Shown piece by piece: positions 1 through 6,412 of a stretch of DNA of 13,451 nucleotides. Position numbers and translations under genes: made by a program. A model generated the notes under the pieces. That model was given only the letters and a program-made list of their open reading frames with translations. It ran no database searches and had not been told where the DNA came from. Origin of the DNA: JAZRUY01 sp045598845 (GTDB lineage: Bacteria > Verrucomicrobiota > Lentisphaeria > Victivallales > Victivallaceae); the NCBI GenBank assembly GCA_045598845.1, contig JAZRUY010000091.1:1-13451 (forward strand), in the 5' to 3' direction. The stretch's first letter is position 1. Each line of letters opens with the position of its first letter.

Positions 1-1
1 C

Positions 2-256
2 GCTTTTGAAGAAGCCGAGCATGCCGCAAAATTCGGAGAAATGCTGGGCGAAGTTGTCGCTCCCTGTACCAAAACCAATCTGCAGAAGCGGGTCGAGGCG
101 GAAACCGGCGCCTGCGCCGGCAAATACGATATCGCCAGGCGCGCCAAGGAACTCGGTTATGACGCCATACACGATACCGTGCATGAAATGGCCAAGGATG
201 AAGCCCGTCACGGCGCGGCTTTCGCCGGTTTGCTGAAGCGCTATTTCGGTAAATAA
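2..256 (+). CDS. Rubrerythrin-family protein (reverse-rubrerythrin/NADH peroxidase type), 3' end only
   Basis: The reading frame is open from the left edge and stops with TAA at 254-256, giving 84 C-terminal residues; the start lies outside the window. The fragment has the C-terminal half of a ferritin-like di-iron domain: an early EEAEHA segment, a middle RVEAETGACAGK helix, and near the end AIHDTVHEMAKDEARHG, whose Glu and His residues are typical di-iron ligands. The protein ends (RYFGK) directly after the four-helix bundle, so no C-terminal rubredoxin domain is present. This fits the family in which rubredoxin, if present, is N-terminal. Members reduce hydrogen peroxide with electrons from NADH in the cytoplasm of anaerobes. 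Family assignment is firm; the exact subtype and the domain composition of the missing N-terminus cannot be seen. It is followed by a strong terminator, so it probably ends its transcription unit. Confidence 0.82.
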   Translation, partial: AFEEAEHAAKFGEMLGEVVAPCTKTNLQKRVEAETGACAGKYDIARRAKELGYDAIHDTVHEMAKDEARHGAAFAGLLKRYFGK

Positions 257-274
257 TCAGATCACACGGAATAT

Positions 275-304
275 AAACCGGGCTCAGCAGAGTCCGGTTT
301 TTTT
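275..304 (+). terminator. Rho-independent terminator after the rubrerythrin gene, facing ligA
   Basis: AAACCGG (275-281) pairs with CCGGTTT (294-300), and the stem extends inward by G-T, C-G, T-A and C-G to 11 base pairs with an AGCA loop. Seven T residues follow on the plus strand (298-304). It sits 18 bases after the rubrerythrin stop and just beyond the ligA stop at 307. On the minus strand the stem is followed only by a weak TTTATATT tract, so it may terminate ligA less efficiently. Confidence 0.85.
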
Positions 305-306
305 AT

Positions 307-2211
307 TTAAAACAGCAAACCCTGCCCGGATTTTGTTTTATCCGGAATATCCTGATCCGCCTCGTTCATAAATTCCGACAGGCTTATAATTTTAATTCCG
401 TATTTCCGCGCTTTTGCCAGTTTTCCGGAATTTTCCGACGGATCAGCAGCCACCAGTAAAGATAATCCGCTGTTTACCTCATCGGTAAACCTGTATCCGC
501 GCTGTTCGCTTAATTGCGCATAATAACTGCGTTTACGCGGCATTTTTCCTGTGAAGCAGACGGATGGTTTGTCATTGTCTGAACCGGTATCATGAGAAAC
601 GGTTACCGCTTCCAGCATTTCATCCAGTATTTCGCTTTGGTTTTTTAATTCACGCACTAATGCCTGCGCCCGCTCCGGACCGATTCCGCTGATGGCCGCG
701 AATTGTTCCCCGGTCATTTCACGCAAATCTCCGAGGGTGCGCCCGGTAAGCAGCATGCGGGCGATATTCGGTCCGATGCCGGGAATGTTCAGCGCGGCCA
801 GCAGTTTGTAATCCGGTACTTTTCCGGCTTTGTCTATTTCTTCCAGCAGATTGGCGGCTGATTTTTCCGCGAAACCGTCCAGCCGCAGTATATCGGTCAG
901 AGTTAAATTGAATATATCCCGTAATTTGCGTACCGGATGCGGTCCGGTTTTCATCAGTTTGCGCAAAGTCGGTTCCCCCAGATTTTCTATGCCGAGATTC
1001 CGGACCGCCGCCTCCAGCCGGCGCAGCAGAGTTTCAAAACAGTCAGGATTCGGGCAGCAGAGCTCCGGACCGCGCCTGATCAATTCCGCGCCGCATCCGG
1101 GGCATTCGGTTATCATAACGTCTTTCCGCATCGACTCGTCCGGATTGGGAATTACCGCCGCGATATGCGGTATCACATCTCCGGCCCGTTCCACCGTCAC
1201 CGTGTCTCCCGCTTTTATGCCGGTATCGATGACGTTTTGCGCGTTGTGCAATGTCGCGCGCCGGATAGTTGTTCCGGATAATTCCACCGGCTCCAGCAGC
1301 GCCACCGGTGTCAGGCAGTTCTTCCCGAAACTCCATTCCACCCCCAGCAACCGGCTGGTGCCGCTGCGGTTGTTGAATTTGTAGGCGATGGCTCCGCGCG
1401 GATGGTGGGCGGTATTGCCCAGCGAGGCGGCGAATTCGGTGTCGGCGAGTTTGATCACTACTCCGTCCTGCGGATACGGCAGTTTATCCAGTTCGGCCAG
1501 CAGACTGTCCCAGCGCCGCCGCAAATCCCGCACCGGCACTTCAAATGAGATCAAGGAATAATCCGCCAGAGTTATTTTGGCATGCTGCGCCAGCATTACG
1601 GTAATATCTTTCAAGCCCATGATCCCGGCCACGGCATTGCGCTGATTTTTATATGTGCCGCCGCCCTGTTTGATGATGTGCCGGTACAGGGAGGCAAAGT
1701 CATCATCCCTTATTACCAGTTCCCCGCGGGCCGGCCGGTCCGGTTTTCCGGTGTATCCCGGCGCTTCCAGTTCCACCAGCGGCAGTTTGTCGGAAATATT
1801 CTCCCCTTCCGTCCCGTCGCCGCGGGTGGAAAGAACCCATACGCCGTCAGCATATTCATACAAGGCGGATATCCCGTCGTATTTCGGCTGCACCAGCAGT
1901 ATTTCGTCCTGATTGCGGACGGTTTTTTCCGCCCATTCCATAACGGCATCCAGTGAATACGCCTTGTCCAGCGACAACATGGGGGTACGGTGGATTATTT
2001 TGTCAGCGGCCCCGGACGGACCGTACAGTCTTTGCAATACCGGGTGCTCCGGATTCATGGCGGTCAGCGCCCGTATCAGTTCATCGTATCTGATGTCCGA
2101 TATTTCCGGGTCGTGCAATTCCCAGTAGCGCCGGTCGTGATATTCTATCAGCTCGGCCAGTTGTCTTTCCGTCAATACGGAAATATCGAAATTTACCGGA
2201 TCGCAGAGCAT
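307..2211 (-). CDS. ligA: NAD-dependent DNA ligase LigA
   Basis: Seals nicks in duplex DNA during replication and repair, using NAD+ to form a ligase-AMP intermediate. Numbering from the start chosen here (634 aa): domain Ia with YHDRRYW and EISDIRYDEL (about 24-45); the KxDG motif as QPKYDG with adenylated Lys at K110; an OB-fold region with TPVALLEPV and AGDVIPHI; a four-Cys zinc finger (CPGC, then CC-x5-C); helix-hairpin-helix repeats (NIPGIGPNIA, ISGIGPERA); and a C-terminal BRCT domain (SVCFTGKMPRKR onward). The frame extends upstream to an ATG at 2263-2265. I prefer the ATG at 2209-2211 because a promoter -10 (2254-2259) places the transcript start downstream of the longer start, and GGGGAAG lies just upstream of the shorter one. 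Several usually conserved stretches are divergent: YKNQRNAVAG in place of NPRNAAAG, and SFGKNCLTPVA in place of VGRTGxLTPVA. Confidence 0.93.
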   Translation of the reverse strand: MLCDPVNFDISVLTERQLAELIEYHDRRYWELHDPEISDIRYDELIRALTAMNPEHPVLQRLYGPSGAADKIIHRTPMLSLDKAYSLDAVMEWAEKTVRNQDEILLVQPKYDGISALYEYADGVWVLSTRGDGTEGENISDKLPLVELEAPGYTGKPDRPARGELVIRDDDFASLYRHIIKQGGGTYKNQRNAVAGIMGLKDITVMLAQHAKITLADYSLISFEVPVRDLRRRWDSLLAELDKLPYPQDGVVIKLADTEFAASLGNTAHHPRGAIAYKFNNRSGTSRLLGVEWSFGKNCLTPVALLEPVELSGTTIRRATLHNAQNVIDTGIKAGDTVTVERAGDVIPHIAAVIPNPDESMRKDVMITECPGCGAELIRRGPELCCPNPDCFETLLRRLEAAVRNLGIENLGEPTLRKLMKTGPHPVRKLRDIFNLTLTDILRLDGFAEKSAANLLEEIDKAGKVPDYKLLAALNIPGIGPNIARMLLTGRTLGDLREMTGEQFAAISGIGPERAQALVRELKNQSEILDEMLEAVTVSHDTGSDNDKPSVCFTGKMPRKRSYYAQLSEQRGYRFTDEVNSGLSLLVAADPSENSGKLAKARKYGIKIISLSEFMNEADQDIPDKTKSGQGLLF

Positions 2212-2253
2212 CGCGCTTCCCCGAATGTATATCTGTGTAAATTGTTTTTCCTT

Positions 2254-2282
2254 ACTATACCACATTCATCCGGTATCGTAAA
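2254..2282 (-). promoter_or_regulatory. Sigma70-like promoter of ligA
   Basis: On the minus strand, TTTACG (2277-2282) is followed after 17 bases by TATAGT (2254-2259). Transcription would begin near 2247, giving a leader of about 36 bases before the ATG at 2211. This placement argues against the longer start at 2265, which would fall inside the promoter. Assignment is by consensus match only. Confidence 0.55.
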
Positions 2283-2336
2283 ACTCCTGCCGTTTAATCT
2301 CGGTATCCTGGGCGGCTGTCCGCATCGCTTTTATTA

Positions 2337-2364
2337 TTGTAAAAAAACGGCCTGATGCTATATT
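2337..2364 (+). promoter_or_regulatory. Sigma70-like promoter of the asd-leuS unit
   Basis: TTGTAA (2337-2342) and TATATT (2359-2364) are separated by 16 bases, and a TGC triplet directly before the -10 makes it an extended -10 type. The predicted start is near 2371, about 45 bases before the asd ATG. An AAAGG ribosome binding site lies at 2403-2407. It diverges from the ligA promoter. Confidence 0.5.
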
Positions 2365-2415
2365 ATTAGGTTTTATTTATTACAGCATTCAGTCTTTTAA
2401 TGAAAGGTTTGACTT

Positions 2416-3420
2416 ATGAGCAGAGAGTTCAATGTCGCTGTCGCCGGCGCCACCGGTGCCGTCGGAGTGGAGATGATTCATACTCTTGAAAAACGCGGTT
2501 TCCCGGTCAGGAATCTGCGGCTGCTGGCTTCGGCGCGTTCCGCCGGCAAGACGGTTGAATTCCGCGGGGAAAAAGTGATGATCGAAGAGATGACGGAGCA
2601 GTCGTTCCGCGGTATGGATATCGCTTTGTTCAGCGCCGGCGGGGATATTTCCAAACAGTTCCGTTCCGCGGTTACCGGTTCCGGCTGTGTGATGATCGAT
2701 AATTCCAGCGCGTTCCGCATGGATAATGATGTGCCGCTGATTGTGCCGGAGGTTAATCCGGAGGATATCGGCAAACATAACGGAGTGATCGCCAATCCCA
2801 ACTGCACTACCGCGATCATGCTGGTGGCGGTTGCTCCGCTGCACCGGGCCAGGAAACTCGTCCGGCTGATCGCCTCCACCTATCAGGCCACCTCCGGCGC
2901 CGGCGCCAAGGGGATGAGCGAATTGCTGGAGCAGACCGGCGATGTGCTGGCCGGCCGTACCGCCGAGCCTAAGTTCTTCGCGCACCGCATCGCCTTTAAT
3001 CTGATTCCGCATATCGACTCCTTCATGCCCAACGGCTATACCAGGGAGGAGCTCAAGATGCTTAACGAATCCCGCAAGATACTGCATTGCCCGGAGCTGC
3101 TGCTAAGCTGTACCAGCGTGCGCATTCCGGCTTTGCGCGCCCATTCCGAGGCCCTTAATATGGAATTTGAACAGGAGATCACTCCGGAGGAAGTCCGCGC
3201 TATTCTGAGCTCCGCTCCGGGGGTAACCGTGGTTGACGATCCGGAGAACAATCGCTATCCCATGCCGGTTGACGCCACCGAGAAGTACGATGTGCTGGCC
3301 GGGCGTATCCGTCAGGATATTTCCCGCAACGACCGCCGCGGTATCGATATGTTCGTGTCCGGCGACCAGCTGCTTAAGGGCGCGGCGCTCAACGCGGTGC
3401 AGATCGCCGAGCTTCTGTAA
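2416..3420 (+). CDS. asd: Aspartate-semialdehyde dehydrogenase
   Basis: Reduces aspartyl-phosphate to aspartate semialdehyde with NADPH, the branch point to lysine, diaminopimelate, threonine and methionine. At 334 aa it matches the family length. The N-terminal Rossmann motif is AVAGATGAVG (about 8-17). The nucleophile is C130 in ANPNCTTAIM, and the acid/base residue is probably H243 in IPALRAHSEA. SSAFR near residue 95 and the ATYQATSGAG-like segment (here STYQATSGAG) contribute to phosphate and substrate binding in this family. The start is supported by AAAGG eight bases upstream. leuS follows after 26 bases without a visible terminator, so the two are probably co-transcribed. Codon use is GC-rich, like ligA and leuS, and unlike the cas genes. 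Confidence 0.95.
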   Translation: MSREFNVAVAGATGAVGVEMIHTLEKRGFPVRNLRLLASARSAGKTVEFRGEKVMIEEMTEQSFRGMDIALFSAGGDISKQFRSAVTGSGCVMIDNSSAFRMDNDVPLIVPEVNPEDIGKHNGVIANPNCTTAIMLVAVAPLHRARKLVRLIASTYQATSGAGAKGMSELLEQTGDVLAGRTAEPKFFAHRIAFNLIPHIDSFMPNGYTREELKMLNESRKILHCPELLLSCTSVRIPALRAHSEALNMEFEQEITPEEVRAILSSAPGVTVVDDPENNRYPMPVDATEKYDVLAGRIRQDISRNDRRGIDMFVSGDQLLKGAALNAVQIAELL

Positions 3421-3446
3421 CTGAAATATGCCGGAGTATTGCTGAA

Positions 3447-6005
3447 ATGGCCAAAGAATACGATTTTACTTCCATCGAAAAAAAGTGGCAGGATTACTGG
3501 GATGCCAATGCCACTTTCCGCGCGGAGGATTTTTCTTCCAAACCGAAATATTATGTGCTGGATATGTTTCCGTATCCTTCCGGCGCCGGTTTGCATGTGG
3601 GGCACCCGGAGGGGTACACCGCCACCGACATCGTCTGCCGTTATAAGCGGATGCGCGGCTTCAATGTGCTTCATCCGATGGGGTGGGACGCTTTCGGGCT
3701 TCCGGCCGAACAGTATGCGATCGAAACCGGCACCCATCCTGCCGTAACCACCGCCAAAAACATCGCCAACTTCAAAAAACAGATCAAGGCGCTGGGGTTT
3801 TCGTACGACTGGGCGCGCGAAATCAACACCACCGACTGCGACTATTACAAGTGGACGCAGTGGATATTCACCAAACTGCATGAAAAGGGATTGGCCTACC
3901 TTGACGAGGTGGCGGTGAACTGGTGTCCCGCTCTCGGCACCGTGCTGGCCAATGAAGAGGTTATCAACGGCCGCAGCGAGCGTGGCAATCATCCCGTCAT
4001 CCGCAAGCCGATGAAGCAGTGGATGCTCAAAATCACCGAGTATGCCGAGCGGCTGCTGCGCGATATCGATGAACTGGACTGGCCGGAAGGCATCAAGGAG
4101 ATGCAGCGCAACTGGATAGGGCGCTCCACCGGCGCGGAAGTGATTTTCAAAACCGACTCCGGGGTGCCGGTAACCGTTTACACCACCCGTCCCGATACTT
4201 TGTTCGGCGCCACTTACATGGTACTGGCTCCGGAACATAAACTTGTCGATGTTATCACCGCTCCGGAGCAGCGCGCCGCGGTGGAACAGTACCGCAAGGA
4301 AACCGCCGCCAAGAGCGAACTGGCCCGCACCGGAGATGATTCGGCGGAAAAAACCGGGGTTTTCACCGGCGCTTACGCGGTGGATCCGGTTAACGGCCGG
4401 CGGATTCCGATATGGATTGCCGACTATGTGCTGGCCAGTTACGGCACCGGAGCGATCATGGCGGTGCCGGCGCACGACACCCGGGATTTCGCCTTCGCCG
4501 TAAAATTCGGTTTGCCGGTCATCTGCGTGATAGCGCCGGACCGTAAACTGGCCGCCGAAGCCGGAGTTGATTACGAGGCGGTGCTTGCCGGCAAGGCATG
4601 CTGGACCGGCGAGGGGAAACTTATCAATTCCGCCAATGCCGACGGTCTGGATCTCAACGGCATGTCGGTGGAGCAGAGCAAGCCGGCCGCCGCCCGCTGG
4701 CTTGAGGCGCGCGGCTTGGGCCGGGAATCGGTCAAGTACAAGTTGCGGGACTGGCTGTTCAGCCGGGAGCGTTACTGGGGCGAGCCGTTCCCGATAATTC
4801 ATTATGAGGACGGTTCGATCGAAACGCTGGATGAAAAGGAATTGCCGGTCAAACTGCCGGATCTTACCGATTTCAAACCGGGCGGTACCGGTGAACCGCC
4901 GCTTTCCAAAGCAGCGGACTGGCTTAACTACACCGATCCGGCGACCGGCCGCCGCGGCCGCCGCGAAACCAATACCATGCCGCAGTGGGCCGGCTCCTGC
5001 TGGTACTACCTGCGCTACATAGATCCGCATAATTCCCGCCGCGCCTGGGACCCGGCCAAGGAAAAATACTGGCTTCCGGTTGACCTCTATGTCGGGGGGG
5101 CCGAGCATGCGGTGCTGCATCTGCTCTATGCGCGTTTCTGGCACAAGGTGCTTTATGATCTCGGGCTGGTTTCCACCAAGGAGCCGTTCCGTAAACTGAT
5201 CAATCAGGGTATGATTCTCGGCACCAGTTACCGCGATGAGCGCGGGGTGATTGTGCCGTCCGATCAGGTGGAGTTCACTCCGGCCGGTCCGGTGCGTAAA
5301 TCCGATCATGCCGCATTGACGGAATTCCCGGCCAAGATGTCCAAATCCCTGCGCAATGTGGTCAACCCGGATGACGTCATCGCCGAATACGGCGCCGATT
5401 CCATGCGCATGTACGAGATGTTCATGGGGCCGCTCGAGGCGGTCAAGCCCTGGAGCACCAAGGGTGTGGAAGGCATATTCCGTTTCCTGAAGCGGGCCTG
5501 GCGCATGTACGATGAAGCCGAAATTGTCGATACGCCCTGCACTGCGGAGCAGTCCCGGCTGCTCAATGCCACGGTAAAGAAAGTGACACAGGATATCGAC
5601 ACCTTCAATTTCAACACCGCCATATCCGCTTTGATGATCGCCTTGAACGATTTTTCCAAGCTGGCGAAACTGCCGCGGGAAATAGCGGAGAAGTTCATTC
5701 TGATGCTCTCTCCGTTCGCTCCCCATATATCCGAGGAAATCTGGCATAATCTCGGTCATGCGGATACCGTCGCCTACGAGCCGTGGCCGGAGTGGGATGA
5801 AAAGGCGCTGGAAGTCAGCGAAATAGAAATTCTGGTTCAGGTGATGGGCAAACCCAAGGCCCGCCTGATGATTCCGGCCGGCGCGGACCGCGGTACCGCC
5901 GAAGCCGTTGCGCTGGCCGCTCCGGAGGTGCGGGCTGCCGTCGGGGACAAAAAACCGAAAAAGATTATTTTTGTGCCCGGGCGGCTGCTGAATATTGTAA
6001 TTTGA
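3447..6005 (+). CDS. leuS: Leucyl-tRNA synthetase
   Basis: Class I synthetase that charges tRNA-Leu with leucine in the cytoplasm. It is 852 aa, the usual bacterial length. The HIGH signature is HVGH at 50-53 within FPYPSGAGLHVGHPEG. The KMSKS loop is K630-S634, followed by LRNVVNPDD. The CP1 editing domain, which hydrolyses mischarged tRNA, shows TTRPDTLFGATY (from T246) and AVPAHDTRD with D344, matching the editing aspartate of the E. coli enzyme. The anticodon-binding region (PFAPHISEEIW) and the C-terminal domain (ending GRLLNIVI) are complete. The ATG has GGAG ten bases upstream. It is the last gene before a terminator and the change of composition into the CRISPR-Cas locus. Confidence 0.97.
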   Translation: MAKEYDFTSIEKKWQDYWDANATFRAEDFSSKPKYYVLDMFPYPSGAGLHVGHPEGYTATDIVCRYKRMRGFNVLHPMGWDAFGLPAEQYAIETGTHPAVTTAKNIANFKKQIKALGFSYDWAREINTTDCDYYKWTQWIFTKLHEKGLAYLDEVAVNWCPALGTVLANEEVINGRSERGNHPVIRKPMKQWMLKITEYAERLLRDIDELDWPEGIKEMQRNWIGRSTGAEVIFKTDSGVPVTVYTTRPDTLFGATYMVLAPEHKLVDVITAPEQRAAVEQYRKETAAKSELARTGDDSAEKTGVFTGAYAVDPVNGRRIPIWIADYVLASYGTGAIMAVPAHDTRDFAFAVKFGLPVICVIAPDRKLAAEAGVDYEAVLAGKACWTGEGKLINSANADGLDLNGMSVEQSKPAAARWLEARGLGRESVKYKLRDWLFSRERYWGEPFPIIHYEDGSIETLDEKELPVKLPDLTDFKPGGTGEPPLSKAADWLNYTDPATGRRGRRETNTMPQWAGSCWYYLRYIDPHNSRRAWDPAKEKYWLPVDLYVGGAEHAVLHLLYARFWHKVLYDLGLVSTKEPFRKLINQGMILGTSYRDERGVIVPSDQVEFTPAGPVRKSDHAALTEFPAKMSKSLRNVVNPDDVIAEYGADSMRMYEMFMGPLEAVKPWSTKGVEGIFRFLKRAWRMYDEAEIVDTPCTAEQSRLLNATVKKVTQDIDTFNFNTAISALMIALNDFSKLAKLPREIAEKFILMLSPFAPHISEEIWHNLGHADTVAYEPWPEWDEKALEVSEIEILVQVMGKPKARLMIPAGADRGTAEAVALAAPEVRAAVGDKKPKKIIFVPGRLLNIVI

Positions 6006-6028
6006 AAAGAGCGGTTCAACCGCGGACT

Positions 6029-6061
6029 GGAATCCCGGTTTCGGCCGGGATTTCCGTTTTT
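6029..6061 (+). terminator. Rho-independent terminator of leuS
   Basis: GGAATCCCGG (6029-6038) pairs with CCGGGATTTC (6045-6054), ten pairs including one G-T, around a TTTCGG loop, and is followed by TTTTT (6057-6061). It lies 24 bases after the leuS stop. Confidence 0.8.
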
Positions 6062-6070
6062 AGAGAAATC

Positions 6071-6095
6071 CGGCGGCAGACCGTAACTGCCGCCG
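6071..6095. repeat. GC-rich perfect inverted repeat
   Basis: CGGCGGCAG (6071-6079) and CTGCCGCCG (6087-6095) form a perfect nine-pair stem around the loop ACCGTAA. There is no T tract on either side, so it is not a standard intrinsic terminator. It lies ten bases beyond the leuS terminator. Its role is unknown; it might be a secondary transcription barrier or a dispersed genomic repeat. Confidence 0.6.
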
Positions 6096-6267
6096 CGCGG
6101 AAAAACGCCTGCGGTAACGTTGGCCGGGCTCTCTTTCAACCGTTCATGGGAAACGATATCCGGGACTTGAAAAGTCGCCGGTTCCAGGGTACTGTTGTGA
6201 AATATTTCCGGATTTTCCGCGCTCAGATAAAGATATAGGACGTCTTTAATACAGCGGGGAGCCAGTA

Positions 6268-6296
6268 TTGACGATCAGTCCCGAATAAATTATCGG
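6268..6296 (+). promoter_or_regulatory. Weak candidate promoter for the cas operon
   Basis: TTGACG (6268-6273) is a good -35 match, but the hexamer 17 bases downstream, TATCGG (6291-6296), matches the -10 poorly. The inverted repeat CCCGA/TCGGG (6280-6297) overlaps the spacer and -10, and could be an operator or coincidence. It would give a leader of about 110 bases before the GTG of cas12b. No better candidate was found between the leuS terminator and cas12b. Confidence 0.3.
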
Positions 6297-6412
6297 GCAA
6301 TGGTAAATTTACTGCAAAGTGTGTACTCCAAGAAACTGCGAAGAGGAATCACTGCTGTCCGGCAAAAAAATCGGCATGGAAAATCCCCTGCAACAAAAGA
6401 GGAGAAATATAA

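Larger units (their letters stand above)
6062..6412. other. Non-coding junction between the host operon and the cas operon
   Basis: I see no convincing gene in this stretch of about 350 bases. Its first part, to about 6240, is still GC-rich and host-like and contains the hairpin at 6071-6095. The rest is AT-richer and continues the composition of the cas genes. It holds a weak promoter candidate (6268-6296), a short CCCGA/TCGGG inverted repeat (6280-6297), a perfect GTAAATTTAC palindrome (6303-6312) and a nine-base match to the CRISPR repeat (6312-6320). A clear ribosome binding site, GAGGAG at 6399-6404, serves cas12b. I see no tRNA gene, direct target duplication or integrase remnant at the junction. 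Confidence 0.5.

Noticed and set aside
2212..2265. Longer N-terminus of LigA starting at 2265
   Set aside because: The predicted ligA -10 element lies inside this extension, and the added 18 residues do not resemble LigA N-termini. The start at 2211 fits better.
2389..3087. Minus-strand open frame of 232 codons opposite asd
   Set aside because: Antisense shadow of asd, with no motifs of its own.
3312..5759. Very long open frame (815 codons) on the minus strand opposite leuS
   Set aside because: It is a shadow of the GC-rich leuS codons. The translation is rich in Arg, His, Gly and Pro without domain motifs, while leuS on the plus strand has all synthetase signatures.
6002..6238. Small plus-strand open frame of 78 codons after leuS
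   Set aside because: It overlaps the leuS stop, runs through the terminator hairpin and has no ribosome binding site or recognisable protein features.
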